The notes under the pieces were generated by a model that saw only the letters and a program-made list of their open reading frames with translations, did not search any database and was not told the DNA's origin. Positions 29,866-38,952 of a stretch of DNA of 64,000 bases are shown here, piece after piece. The stretch's first letter is position 1, and each line of letters starts with the position of its first letter. The position numbers were made by a program, and so were the translations under genes. The DNA comes from a virus. The stretch covers positions 159,016 through 223,015 of IMG/VR virus record IMGVR_UViG_3300021511_000003; one strand, written 5' to 3'.

Positions 29866-31374
29866 TTGATAACAGAATCATTTCTTAATTCATGTTTTTC
29901 CTTAATATTGAATAAAAATTCGAATGTTAAAAGAACTGGAGCTTTGTATCGTGATGTTCTTGATGTTTTAAATTTTACTGATTCAAGAGAAACATATGAA
30001 ATACCATTACCAGTTAAAAGTAAATTGGAGTTTTTGAAAAAAATAACAGAAATGTTAATTGGTGGTAAAACTCCTGAAAGTGTTAGAGATAGTATATCAT
30101 TAAGTGAAAAATTTAAACAGCATCAAGATTTTTTAGATTTAAAAGTTACAGAAGACTTAAATGAAAATATGTTTCAAGATTTTTTACGTCAACTTAGAAT
30201 CCGAAAAAAAATCGGAGCATTATTTCAAAATTATGATGAACTAAACCATGTATTAGAGTCAATAAAAGATGGGTCATTTGATTCAATTGATGATTTAGTT
30301 GATGATTATGAAGTTACAATCAAAACTCTTTATACCAATATGATGGAAAGTAATAGAGCAGTAACAATTGAGTCTGCTGCTTCTCTTGATTTAGCAAAAG
30401 ATGATTATTCATCTGTAGTTGAAATGATTACTAAAAAATATGAGAAAACAAATAAAACATCAAGCGGGTTTATACTACTTGATGAACCAGAATATTTAAA
30501 TGGTGGTTATGAACCATCAAGATTATATATATGGGGTGGTGGCTCAGGAGCAGGTAAATCAACTATGTTGAATAATTCAATATACAGAGCTGCTTTAAGC
30601 CATCAAAACCTTACAGTTGATGGAACATCAAAACCACCAGTAGCAGGTGAAATTCATAATGTATATCTTTATGTAACTTTAGAAAATACAATTGAAGAAG
30701 CCTTAATGAGAACATATCAACCAATGTTTAATGTATCTATACCTCAAATGCTTACACAGATTAAAGAAGGTATTAATATTGGTTCTACAATTCAAAGTGA
30801 ATTAGCAAAAAATAGTTCTACAATTATTATGAAATATTTCCCAGCAATGAGTATTAGTACACTCGATTTGATGGGTGTTGTTGATGAAGCTATTGAAATG
30901 TATGGTGTTGATTCTATTAGAGGTTTGTATATTGATTATCTTGATTTATTAAAAACTGATATGAGATATGATGTTTATAGAATGGAGTTGGGTCATATTA
31001 CATTATCCCTTAAAACATTAGCTGTTCAGTATAACATTCCTGTAATTACAGCAACTCAGCTTGCAAGGCGTGTATATAACATTCAAGAGTCAAGAGAATT
31101 AAATCTTGATCAAATGTCTGAATCTATTAAAAAAGTTGAACATGCTGACTTTGTTGGTTTATTGGGTAAAGATAGTAATGATAATTCAATAGTTCATGGA
31201 AAAATTGGAAAAAATAGAGCTGGTAAAAGTAATGTATCATTAGAATTTCAAGTCGATTTTTCTAAATTCAAATTTACGGATGCTTCAGTTGTTGCAAATA
31301 AATCTAAAGCAGATGCAACCGATAGTCTTCATATTTTAACAACATCATTTAATGGACTTGATTCACAATTTTAA
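29866..31374 (+). CDS. DnaB-type replicative helicase
   Basis: TTG start behind GAGGGGG. The 502-residue protein has a long helical N-terminal part, then a RecA-type core: Walker A GGGSGAGKSTML near residue 225, YLYVTLENTIEE, the Walker B segment GLYIDYLDLL, and a VITATQLAR motif typical of DnaB-family motif 3. A final SNVSLEFQVDFSKF strand is usual for the family. It should unwind DNA at the fork with the fused polymerase. A primase was not seen in the window. Confidence 0.85.
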   Translation: MITESFLNSCFSLILNKNSNVKRTGALYRDVLDVLNFTDSRETYEIPLPVKSKLEFLKKITEMLIGGKTPESVRDSISLSEKFKQHQDFLDLKVTEDLNENMFQDFLRQLRIRKKIGALFQNYDELNHVLESIKDGSFDSIDDLVDDYEVTIKTLYTNMMESNRAVTIESAASLDLAKDDYSSVVEMITKKYEKTNKTSSGFILLDEPEYLNGGYEPSRLYIWGGGSGAGKSTMLNNSIYRAALSHQNLTVDGTSKPPVAGEIHNVYLYVTLENTIEEALMRTYQPMFNVSIPQMLTQIKEGINIGSTIQSELAKNSSTIIMKYFPAMSISTLDLMGVVDEAIEMYGVDSIRGLYIDYLDLLKTDMRYDVYRMELGHITLSLKTLAVQYNIPVITATQLARRVYNIQESRELNLDQMSESIKKVEHADFVGLLGKDSNDNSIVHGKIGKNRAGKSNVSLEFQVDFSKFKFTDASVVANKSKADATDSLHILTTSFNGLDSQF

Positions 31375-31405
31375 GTTGGAATCTTAAAATATTATACACC
31401 CCAGA

Positions 31406-31426
31406 TTAGAACATAATATTAAACAT
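31406..31426 (+). promoter_or_regulatory. AGAACA-type promoter-like motif
   Basis: TTAGAACATAATATTAAAC lies 45-65 bases before the acidic virion-type gene. Related copies stand at 24863, 27978, 40014, 41663, 57642, 58338 and 58558. Confidence 0.5.
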
Positions 31427-31472
31427 GAAAATGTTATTAAAATATATATTTTTATCCTTAGGAGGAAAAACA

Positions 31473-32468
31473 ATGAGTACGAAAAAAACTTATATGAGTT
31501 TGCTAAAAGAAGCTATTGCTGAATTTGATACCAGTGATAGTGTTGATGTTAAAGGACCGATGTTAGACCCGATCTTATCGTGGGATGGTGATGGTGAGCT
31601 CCCAACAAATAAAGATGCCGCTAGTATTCTCGAAAGGTATTATTTCAACGAAAATAAAGATAATGGTATTGAAACTGTTGAAGAGGTTCATGAATCTAAA
31701 TATCAGAATGACAAAGGATCTTCAGCAGGTGATTCAATGAAACATACTGATGGTGCAGGTACTGAACAAGCTGGCACAAGTGATGCAAAAACAATTCCAG
31801 CTTCAAAAACTGAAAAAGCAAAAGATATTGCAAAAGAAGATATTCAACTTGAAGATGATGATAAAGATGATGATAAAGATACTGATGAAAAAGAAGTCGA
31901 AGAGTCAGAAGAATTAGAAATGGAAAATGCAATTATAGAAAAACTCATTGCAGAGATGGAAGAAGAAGACGAAGAAGAAGAGGAAGAAGATGACAAAAAA
32001 TCTGAAGTTGAAGAAGCTGAAATTATGACTCAAACAGGTTCTGGTCCAAAAACAAATGCTCCAAAAGAAAAGAAAGCAACAGGATCAGAAGACGATACAA
32101 AAGGTGCTGGTACTGAACAAGCTGGTACTGGAACAGCTGCTGGTGAAATCCCACCTCGTAAAGACCAAGCTGACAAAATGGTTAAACCAAAAAACTACAC
32201 AGATGAAAATGCTATGATTGAAGCAGCTCTTGCGGAATTGGAACAAGAAATTGCTGAGCAAGCTGATGTTGATGTTGATGTTGATGTTGATGATGATGAT
32301 GAAAAAGAACTTGATGTAGATAAAGAACTGACAAAAGAACAATCCCCACCTCCAAGCGCAGTTCCAGGTGGTCCTGGTCCAAAAGACAAAGGCGACGATA
32401 AAGATGATGATGAGGCTGCTTATTCGGAGGCCTTCAAACTTTTCAAAGATGCAATTGATGCTGAATAA
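31473..32468 (+). CDS. Acidic low-complexity protein, candidate head scaffold
   Basis: The ATG behind AGGAGG gives 331 residues. Most of the sequence is Glu/Asp/Lys-rich, with runs such as EEDEEEEEEDD and a DVDVDVDVDDDDE repeat, plus two copies of a TDGAGTEQAGT-like segment. The N-terminal MSTKKTYMSLLKEAIAEFD and the C-terminal EAFKLFKDAIDAE are helical. T4-like phages carry acidic scaffold or core proteins before the portal gene, and the position fits. The role is inferred from position and composition only. Confidence 0.55.
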   Translation: MSTKKTYMSLLKEAIAEFDTSDSVDVKGPMLDPILSWDGDGELPTNKDAASILERYYFNENKDNGIETVEEVHESKYQNDKGSSAGDSMKHTDGAGTEQAGTSDAKTIPASKTEKAKDIAKEDIQLEDDDKDDDKDTDEKEVEESEELEMENAIIEKLIAEMEEEDEEEEEEDDKKSEVEEAEIMTQTGSGPKTNAPKEKKATGSEDDTKGAGTEQAGTGTAAGEIPPRKDQADKMVKPKNYTDENAMIEAALAELEQEIAEQADVDVDVDVDDDDEKELDVDKELTKEQSPPPSAVPGGPGPKDKGDDKDDDEAAYSEAFKLFKDAIDAE

Positions 32469-32475
32469 ATAAAAT

Positions 32476-32514
32476 AAAGAAGAAAGTAGAAGAATATCTC
32501 TACTTTCTTCTTTT
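32476..32514 (+). terminator. Rho-independent terminator
   Basis: AAGAAGAAAGTAGA and TCTACTTTCTTCTT form a 14-bp stem with a T tract following. It ends the acidic-protein transcript. Confidence 0.8.
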
Positions 32515-32532
32515 CCAATGAAAGGTGAAAAT

Positions 32533-32850
32533 ATGGAAAATGTTTTGACATATCGAGTGAAAGTATTTACAAAAAATGCTTTTATTATTTTTCGAGGAAA
32601 AAGGATACGAACACCAGTTGATTGTTATGGTGTATTTGATCATGAACTTCCATTATTAAAATTACAGATGTCAAAAGATGCCTTAAAATTTAGTATCACT
32701 AAAGAGTCAGTTATAAAAGAAACAATAATTGAACCGTTAGTTATTGAAAAATGTGATGAAGATGTAAAAATTGAAGAATTATATGATCCAGATATTGAAA
32801 ATAATTCAATTATGGATAGATTATTATCAGATGAAAAGGCAAGAAAATAA
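32533..32850 (+). CDS. Hypothetical protein, 105 residues
   Basis: The start at 32533 follows GAAAGGTG; the earlier ATG is the site itself. The protein reads MENVLTYRVKVFTKNAFIIF, then FRGKRIRTPVDCYGVF, and ends with an acidic tail. It looks like a small beta domain. It is tightly packed with the next genes before the portal gene, as head-module genes often are, so a virion or assembly role is possible. Confidence 0.6.
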   Translation: MENVLTYRVKVFTKNAFIIFRGKRIRTPVDCYGVFDHELPLLKLQMSKDALKFSITKESVIKETIIEPLVIEKCDEDVKIEELYDPDIENNSIMDRLLSDEKARK

Positions 32851-33128
32851 TGATGAAAATAACTATACATCAAAGTGAGTCAGGAGATATTGAAGTTTAT
32901 GATGATAGTGATGACTCTATTGACCAATGTTGTGATCGCTTGACAGAATTGATGAAAATGGGAAATATTGCTATCCTTAAAACATCTACATCTCATGTAG
33001 TTCTTAGACCAAGTAAGATTGTTAGCATTAGAGTTGAAGATAGTCCAAATTCTCAAGATGTAATTCAACCTGAAGAATCACTTGATAAAGAACCAGTAGA
33101 GGATATTATAACTGATGTTGACGCATAA
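32850..33128 (+). CDS. Hypothetical acidic protein, 92 residues
   Basis: The ATG overlaps the upstream stop (TAATG). The first 65 residues form an alternating strand-helix pattern (MMKITIHQSESGDIEVYDDS, ILKTSTSHVVLRPSKIVSIR), and the tail is very acidic (EESLDKEPVEDIITDVDA). It resembles small phage assembly proteins only in general character. The gene overlaps the next start. Confidence 0.55.
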   Translation: MMKITIHQSESGDIEVYDDSDDSIDQCCDRLTELMKMGNIAILKTSTSHVVLRPSKIVSIRVEDSPNSQDVIQPEESLDKEPVEDIITDVDA

Positions 33129-33549
33129 TATATTAGTGTTAATTGAAATAATTATATTTGCTGGATGTTTTATATTTGGACTTAAATCTATCCTTAATTT
33201 TTTAAAACATAAACAAATTATAATAAATTTTGCTGATTATACTGCTGTATTACAGTATTATATGGACAAGGGATATGATATGATCCATAAAGATCGTATA
33301 CTTGTTTATTCTCTTGAGGCAACAAAAGTACCAGAGGAAAAAATTAATGTAGTTTCAAGAGATTTTATTACATTGGTTGAAAAACTTTTAGGACCAAGAC
33401 TTCGTAGCGAAATTATATTTCTTTGTGGAAATTATGAAACATTTGTATTTGTTTTGGTAGAATATTTTAGTACTAGATATGAAAACGATGCAATAAGAAG
33501 AGATTCAGTTAGTGAGATGATGGAGTCTGGTTCCCATTTGGAGACATAA
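33115..33549 (+). CDS. Membrane-anchored hypothetical protein, 144 residues
   Basis: One hydrophobic segment near the N terminus (about residues 5-24) is followed by a soluble part with a YTAVLQYYMDKGYDMIHKDR helix and a GPRLRSEIIFLCGNYETFVF segment. It starts inside the previous gene in another frame. Its location before the portal gene suggests an assembly role, but this is not established. Confidence 0.58.
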   Translation: MLTHNILVLIEIIIFAGCFIFGLKSILNFLKHKQIIINFADYTAVLQYYMDKGYDMIHKDRILVYSLEATKVPEEKINVVSRDFITLVEKLLGPRLRSEIIFLCGNYETFVFVLVEYFSTRYENDAIRRDSVSEMMESGSHLET

Positions 33550-33550
33550 A

Positions 33551-33793
33551 ATGGATTTATTAGATGAATATCTCAATATTTTAAATGAAAAACCGAAGAG
33601 GACTACTAGATCGACTATTTCTCGTAATACAAAAATTAAACGTGCAACTGGTCAGATGGGTACAGCAATGGCGAGAAAAAAGAATGATCCTATATATAAG
33701 AGAATGATTTATTTTCGTGATAATTATTTCAAATATAGAGAAATGATAAGAAAAAAATATTCGCCAAGAGTTAGATCTAGAGCAAGGAGATAG
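33551..33793 (+). CDS. Small basic protein ending in TAG
   Basis: The 80-residue protein is Arg/Lys-rich (EKPKRTTRSTISRNTKIKRA, KKYSPRVRSRARR). The stop is TAG, and the TAG directly overlaps the next gene's GGAGG site, so it acts as a real stop in this operon. If suppressed, eleven more codons would follow. It could bind DNA or the capsid interior. It begins two bases after the preceding stop. Confidence 0.6.
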   Translation: MDLLDEYLNILNEKPKRTTRSTISRNTKIKRATGQMGTAMARKKNDPIYKRMIYFRDNYFKYREMIRKKYSPRVRSRARR

Positions 33794-33804
33794 GAGGATG
33801 TGTT

Positions 33805-33972
33805 ATGGCATTGGAATATAAAGTTATAACAATTGAAGATTTTTCAGATGATACAGAAACAAAAGCCCTTCTTGATGTACAAGGAGCGGATGACTGGGAA
33901 TTGGTACAGGCAACATTTTCTCCTGATGCAAATACCGGAAAGGCAACTGCATTATGCATCTTTAAGAAATAA
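33805..33972 (+). CDS. Small hypothetical protein, 55 residues
   Basis: ATG behind TAGGAGG. The sequence MALEYKVITIEDFSDDTETK, GADDWELVQATFSPDANTG and ends in a LCIFKK strand. The DWELVQ ... IFKK pattern is like DUF4177-type small beta proteins. It stands just upstream of the portal gene. Confidence 0.6.
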   Translation: MALEYKVITIEDFSDDTETKALLDVQGADDWELVQATFSPDANTGKATALCIFKK

Positions 33973-33998
33973 AAGAGAATTAATATAGGAGATAAAAT

Positions 33999-35933
33999 AT
34001 GGCGGGTATTAATAATATACTCAATAAACTAAAAACTACAATAGTCCAGACACAAACAAAAAAAATTGATGCAAAACTGGATCAAGCTGTTAAGGATATT
34101 GTTTCATACCGGAGTCATTCGGGTAGAAATGGTTATATTGAGTTAGTCCGTAGTTTAATTTCAAAAACTGCTGATGTTAAGATCTCCGGTTCTGGTGGTG
34201 GTCTTTTTTCTCAAGGCACAACACCTACAGCATTTGGTCAAGGTGCAAGAATATCAAGATATAAATCATATCAAGCAACAATTTCTATGATTAACTATGC
34301 TATACGTGCATTAAATGTACTTGTTGATAATATTCTTTCACCTGATGATATTACAAAACAAGCTCTTGAAATAAAACCAAAACTATTTTTAAGTGATGAT
34401 ACATCGGTCGCTTCAAAAGTTAGATATGTAAAAGAAGTAATTAAAGAGGTAGATCTTGAAAGACGTCTTGATTTGATTGTTAGAAACACACTTTTATTTG
34501 GAGATCTATTTTGTGAAGTTGGTGGACCCAAGGCAGCTTTAACAAGTCAAACTCTTTTATCAGAAGGACGTCAATATCAACAAACAATTAAAGAACAATA
34601 TGAATTAGGATTAAGAGAAAAAATAGTTCATAAAGTTGGTAAAGAAGGTACCCTTGAGTTTAATATGGATTATACCTCTTTACAGGAGGCATTAGTTGAT
34701 CCAAAACCTGATACCAAAAAACAAAAGAAAAAATCAAAACGATTGTCAAATCTTCATTTAATATTTCACGATGCACAATTTGTAGTTAAACTTCAAAGTT
34801 CAATGTTTCCTATGTGTTTTGGATATTTAATCTTTCCTGTTAGAACAGTCATGGCTGGTTCAACTCTTGCGGATGATGCAATAAATAATATATGTATTTC
34901 CATTATAAAAAGTTTACAACAAAAAATACCCCAAATGGCAGATTTTAAAGATGATAAAGAATTAAAAGATATTATTAGTGCTCTTGTTAGTAATGCAGAT
35001 TTAAATAAAGCTATGGATATTAGATATTTGCCGCCGGATAAAATGGTTCATTTTTATGTACCAACAACTAAATATCATCCGTATGGCGAATCAATATTCG
35101 ATAGTACACAATTCACTTCAAAAGTTTTAGCATCTTTGGAAACGGCATTAGCAGTTCAAAGAATATCACGTTCAACAGAAAAACGTAAAATTGCGATTGA
35201 AATTGGATTACCACGTGATGCTCGTAAAGCAATTGAGGCTATGAAAGAGGAATTTCGTAAAAGGAAAGTTAGTCTTGATAGTTTCGGAAGTGTTGATACT
35301 ATTCCAAGTATGATTACAACATTTGAAGATGTTTATATTCCACAAAAAGATGGTAAACCGTTTGTTGATATTTCTACATTCAATGAAGGTAATGTAGATG
35401 TTAGAAGTAAAGTTGATGAATTAAAATTTTTAAGGGACCAAATGGTCTCTAGTTTGGGTGTTCCTCCATCCTTTATTGGGATTGAAGAAAACCTTTCAAA
35501 TAAAGGAGCTCTTAGTGAAGAAAATATTCTATTTGCAAGAACTGTTATTGGTCATCAAAAATATTTAACACATCAAATATGTGAGTTAGTACAAAAAATA
35601 TTTGATGTAATTGATCCAGAAGAAGCTCTTACAATCTTAGAGCATGTTGATGTTTCATTGCCTGTACCCAGATCATTACAATTTGAAAGAGAAGCCAGAT
35701 ATATGAATGAACTTTCTACTCTGGTAGAAAATCTTGAACGAATTGGTATTCCTAAAGGGTACTCTACTCGTAAATATTTGTCACAAATTGATTGGGAAGA
35801 AGTCAAAAAATATGAAATTGATGATAAGATTGATAAAATCATCGATCCTTCCAAAAAAGATGATGACGGTATGGGAGGCATGGGCGGAATGGGCGGAATG
35901 GGAGGTGAGGGTGGATTTGGAGGCGGGATATAA
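33999..35933 (+). CDS. Portal protein (T4 gp20-like)
   Basis: The 644-residue protein has a long N-terminal region with RISRYKSYQATISMINYAIR and a NILSPDDIT segment typical of gp20-like portals. The core has PDKMVHFYVPTTKYHPYGES, then STEKRKIAIEIGLPRDARKAI and VDELKFLRDQMVSSLGVPPS. The C terminus ends in an unusual Gly-Met repeat (GGMGGMGGMGG). Portals form the dodecameric vertex ring through which DNA is packaged. It is followed by a protease and capsid protein in the usual T4 order. Confidence 0.88.
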   Translation: MAGINNILNKLKTTIVQTQTKKIDAKLDQAVKDIVSYRSHSGRNGYIELVRSLISKTADVKISGSGGGLFSQGTTPTAFGQGARISRYKSYQATISMINYAIRALNVLVDNILSPDDITKQALEIKPKLFLSDDTSVASKVRYVKEVIKEVDLERRLDLIVRNTLLFGDLFCEVGGPKAALTSQTLLSEGRQYQQTIKEQYELGLREKIVHKVGKEGTLEFNMDYTSLQEALVDPKPDTKKQKKKSKRLSNLHLIFHDAQFVVKLQSSMFPMCFGYLIFPVRTVMAGSTLADDAINNICISIIKSLQQKIPQMADFKDDKELKDIISALVSNADLNKAMDIRYLPPDKMVHFYVPTTKYHPYGESIFDSTQFTSKVLASLETALAVQRISRSTEKRKIAIEIGLPRDARKAIEAMKEEFRKRKVSLDSFGSVDTIPSMITTFEDVYIPQKDGKPFVDISTFNEGNVDVRSKVDELKFLRDQMVSSLGVPPSFIGIEENLSNKGALSEENILFARTVIGHQKYLTHQICELVQKIFDVIDPEEALTILEHVDVSLPVPRSLQFEREARYMNELSTLVENLERIGIPKGYSTRKYLSQIDWEEVKKYEIDDKIDKIIDPSKKDDDGMGGMGGMGGMGGEGGFGGGI

Positions 35934-36634
35934 TGCAATATAATACTTTTTTAAAACATTTAAAAAATTTAGTTGAGCAAACTATAACATATACTCCACC
36001 AAATAGACAACGTGATTATCATGATAATTATGATAGATATGTTGATTTTCCTCATGTTGATGATGATCAAACCTATATAACACATCGTTCAATGGAAAAA
36101 ACCGATATTGATGAACAAGACTGGGGTAGTGATTCAAGTCATGCGGCAGGTACACCGCCTCATATAAAAAAATCTATAGCAACAGAACAAGAAACTGAAC
36201 CCGCAATAAAACCGGAAGAAAAGGGTGCAGCAGCTGGTGGTGAAGAAATGCCTGGTATGGATGATAGTACGTTGGGAGCTGATGTTTCTGCTGGTGGAGT
36301 TCCGGGTATGGATGTAGGAATGGGCGCTGGAATGGGCACTGGAATGGGCGAACCACTAGTAAAGTTAACTTCAACAGAAGTCGGTAGAGTATATGAACTC
36401 AAAAAGATTTATTCCAGACTTTCATCAGTTGAATCATATTTATCAAGAGCAACAGATCAATCAATATTAGAATTGAGAAAATATGTTGCTCAGTCAATTG
36501 ATTTATTTGAAATTGTAATGGCAAATTATGATCAATTTAAAGAGAACGTTGATGAGATTATAATTCAATATTATGAGTTTTTGGATGTTATATATAGTTC
36601 TCTAAGAAAATTCTATAAAGATATTAGGAGTTAA
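35933..36634 (+). CDS. Head-module structural protein, possibly core
   Basis: Its ATG overlaps the portal stop. The 233-residue protein has an acidic, Asp/Tyr-rich N-terminal region, a Gly/Met repeat (GMGAGMGTGMGEP), and a helical C-terminal part (RVYELKKIYSRLSSVESYLS and onward). Position between portal and protease matches T4 gp67/gp68-like core proteins, but no sequence match is clear. The Gly-Met stretch echoes the end of the portal protein. Confidence 0.5.
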   Translation: MQYNTFLKHLKNLVEQTITYTPPNRQRDYHDNYDRYVDFPHVDDDQTYITHRSMEKTDIDEQDWGSDSSHAAGTPPHIKKSIATEQETEPAIKPEEKGAAAGGEEMPGMDDSTLGADVSAGGVPGMDVGMGAGMGTGMGEPLVKLTSTEVGRVYELKKIYSRLSSVESYLSRATDQSILELRKYVAQSIDLFEIVMANYDQFKENVDEIIIQYYEFLDVIYSSLRKFYKDIRS

Positions 36635-36638
36635 AAAA

Positions 36639-37307
36639 ATGACAGGACCAAATTTAATAATGGAACAAGCTCTTTTTTCTGAGGCAAAAGTTTTAAAGAG
36701 TACACCAACAAAAGCTATATTCTCGTGTCCTATACAATCTGTTGATGAAGTTAACCAAAACCATAGACTATACCCAAGTTCTGTTTTACAGGAAGGTATG
36801 GGTAATTGTGATTCGAGAATGAAGAGAAGAGCTTTTTATTCTGAACTTGATCATCCTTTTCCTTCTGGTGTAGACGCTGTAGATGGTATTAGACAGACCA
36901 CTGTTTCTCTTGAAAAGGTATCACATATTTTAAGAAGCTATGACTTTAAAGGAAAACAATTAGTCGGAGAAATGGAAACAACCAGTACACCCAATGGTAA
37001 TATTCTTTGTGGTCTTTTAAGGGATAAAACAGGTGTTGGTTTTAGTATGAGAGGTCTTGCTGAACTTGAAAGAGGTCAAGATCATAATGTTGTTAAATCT
37101 CCTCTTACTATTATTGCATTTGATGCAGTTTCTATGCCATCACATAAATCAGCAGTTGTTGATTTCAATGAAATGAAGTTTGAAAGTAATATGTTATTTG
37201 AAAGTAAAAGTGGTGTCGTATGTGTCAATGGTAAATGTTTTATGCCTAACTACTTTGACAAACTAGTCGAAACTAAGATGGTTACTTTTTTTGATAGGTG
37301 GGTATAA
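36639..37307 (+). CDS. Prohead maturation protease (T4 gp21-like)
   Basis: The 222-residue protein contains FYSELDHPFP, giving the catalytic histidine, and VGFSMRGLAEL with the serine nucleophile, in the order typical of gp21-like proteases. SPLTIIAFDAVSMPSHKSAV continues the fold. It would cleave the scaffold and capsid protein during maturation. Its stop directly abuts the HNH gene ATG, so the HNH gene sits in the head operon. Confidence 0.85.
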   Translation: MTGPNLIMEQALFSEAKVLKSTPTKAIFSCPIQSVDEVNQNHRLYPSSVLQEGMGNCDSRMKRRAFYSELDHPFPSGVDAVDGIRQTTVSLEKVSHILRSYDFKGKQLVGEMETTSTPNGNILCGLLRDKTGVGFSMRGLAELERGQDHNVVKSPLTIIAFDAVSMPSHKSAVVDFNEMKFESNMLFESKSGVVCVNGKCFMPNYFDKLVETKMVTFFDRWV

Positions 37308-38237
37308 ATGCAATTTTGCGAATATGGTTGTGGTCAAGAAGCAAAATATCAATTTAAAAATGGTAAATGGTGTTGTGAAAAAAGTAAAAATTCATGCCCT
37401 AAACAGAAAAAAATACTTGCTCAAAAAAACAAAGGTAAAAAACGAAGTGCTGAAACAATACAAAAATTAAAAGAAGCAAGGAGAAATATATCAAATGAAA
37501 CTCGGGATAAAATGAGTAAAAGTCACTTAGGTAAAAAACAACCATATTCTGTAAAAAGAAAAATAGGTATATCTCTTAAACAAGCATATAATGAAGGTAG
37601 AAAAAAATATGTCCCTATTTCAAAAAAACGAAAATATACAAATGAATTTAAGGAGAAATTGATATATAGATGTAAAAATGAGTTAATAATTATAAATAAA
37701 TTAACAATTGAAAAAATAAAAAAGAAGTACCCATTTTTTTCAAAAATAGAAGAAATGAGATATAATCCAGACAAACCTGAAGAAAAAGAAATACAAGTTC
37801 ATTGTAAAAATCATAATTGTCCAAATTCGAAAGAACAAGGTGGCTGGTTTACACCAACTTATCAACAAATAAAAACAAGAAGAGATTGGCTTGAACATGA
37901 AGGAAAAGATTTATGTTATTTTTATTGTTCTGATGAATGTAAAAATGAATGTCCTCTATTTCGTTTAAAGGGTAATCCTTTGAAAGAGTCCCAAAAATTA
38001 TATACTATTCAAGAATATCAAATATTCCGTGAATATGTTCTTGAAAGAGATAATTACATATGTCAATACTGTGGTGAAAAGGCTGAACATATACATCATG
38101 AAAGACCACAAAAAATAGAACCATTTTTTGCACTTGATCCAGATTTATCATGGAGTGTTTGTAAAAAATGTCATTATAAATATGGACATAAAGATGAATG
38201 CTCAACTGGTAACTTAGCAAACCAAATATGTATATAA
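37308..38237 (+). CDS. HNH homing endonuclease with NUMOD3 and N-terminal zinc module
   Basis: The 309-residue protein begins with a YGCGQEAKYQFKNGKWCCE zinc module. NUMOD3-type helices follow (RSAETIQKLKEARRN). The C-terminal nuclease has CQYCGEKAEHIHHERPQKIE and WSVCKKCHYKYGH, the HNH fold with zinc cysteines. The region KKYPFFSKIEEMRY to GGWFTP is shared with the gene at 58597. It is inserted between the protease and next head-module genes as a freestanding homing gene. Confidence 0.85.
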   Translation: MQFCEYGCGQEAKYQFKNGKWCCEKSKNSCPKQKKILAQKNKGKKRSAETIQKLKEARRNISNETRDKMSKSHLGKKQPYSVKRKIGISLKQAYNEGRKKYVPISKKRKYTNEFKEKLIYRCKNELIIINKLTIEKIKKKYPFFSKIEEMRYNPDKPEEKEIQVHCKNHNCPNSKEQGGWFTPTYQQIKTRRDWLEHEGKDLCYFYCSDECKNECPLFRLKGNPLKESQKLYTIQEYQIFREYVLERDNYICQYCGEKAEHIHHERPQKIEPFFALDPDLSWSVCKKCHYKYGHKDECSTGNLANQICI

Positions 38238-38248
38238 AGGAAAATAAA

Positions 38249-38539
38249 ATGGAAATCATTAGTGAATCACACAATCTTGAATCAAAAGAATTATTACCAC
38301 AAATATTACTTCGTATTTTTTCAATATGTAAAAATGATTCAACCTTTCCACTTAAAAGTCAATTGAATGAAATTGAGAAGAAAGTTTATACGTTACAAGA
38401 GAAACTTCAACGTCAAACAGCGTTATATAAAAAATCTTCTGAATTACGGAATGACTTACAAAAAAGAGTTGATATTTTAGAGCAGAAAAATTATGATGTG
38501 AAAAATAGACTGATAGAAGAATTGGGGAGTGAAATATGA
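38249..38539 (+). CDS. Coiled-coil hypothetical protein, 96 residues
   Basis: The ATG behind AAAGGAAAATAAA is used. Residues 35-95 look like one continuous coiled coil (EIEKKVYTLQEKLQRQ, RVDILEQKNYDVKNR). The gene overlaps the next start by four bases. It lies in the head module between homing genes, so an assembly role is possible, as for other small coiled-coil proteins near T4 gp22 and gp23. Confidence 0.58.
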   Translation: MEIISESHNLESKELLPQILLRIFSICKNDSTFPLKSQLNEIEKKVYTLQEKLQRQTALYKKSSELRNDLQKRVDILEQKNYDVKNRLIEELGSEI

Positions 38540-38952
38540 ATATTACAGAAACTAGAATCCCAGACGTAACAAATGAAAATATTCCAAAATCTAAAAAAAT
38601 ACTTGTTGATAATATTATAAAAAATGTGTATCCACTTTTTGATGAAGTTTACACAGAAAAAACAGAGATAATTCAAAATTTAAAGACCAATATTAAAATT
38701 AAAACTCGTGAGCTTCAATCTGAAAAGAAAACCATGGAAAAATTAATGGAACAATATACCCGTTCAAAAAAGGTTGCAAAACTTCTTGATAGATTGGATA
38801 AATTGGTTGGTTCTGGTCTTATTTATGATGGAACATTGAAACATGAAACAGTTATTTTATTAAAAATAATTCATAAACTTCCAATTGAAAAAATTGATAA
38901 ACAATTAGCAAAAACAATTCATCTCATAAATAAAAGATTTATAAAAATTTAA
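38536..38952 (+). CDS. Coiled-coil hypothetical protein, 138 residues
   Basis: It begins MNITETRIPDVTNENIPKSK and has a long charged coil (EIIQNLKTNIKIKTRELQSE and onward), then a helical end with LPIEKIDKQLAKTIHLINKR. It is coupled to the previous coiled-coil gene by ATGA. Together they could form the scaffold core that the protease digests. This is inferred from position. It ends convergent with the minus-strand HNH gene. Confidence 0.55.
   Translation: MNITETRIPDVTNENIPKSKKILVDNIIKNVYPLFDEVYTEKTEIIQNLKTNIKIKTRELQSEKKTMEKLMEQYTRSKKVAKLLDRLDKLVGSGLIYDGTLKHETVILLKIIHKLPIEKIDKQLAKTIHLINKRFIKI

Noticed and set aside
31696-36402. Minus-strand frames of 60-120 codons opposite the acidic, portal and core genes
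   Set aside because: They mirror repetitive Glu/Asp or Gly/Met codons, have no ribosome binding sites and lie inside clear plus-strand genes.
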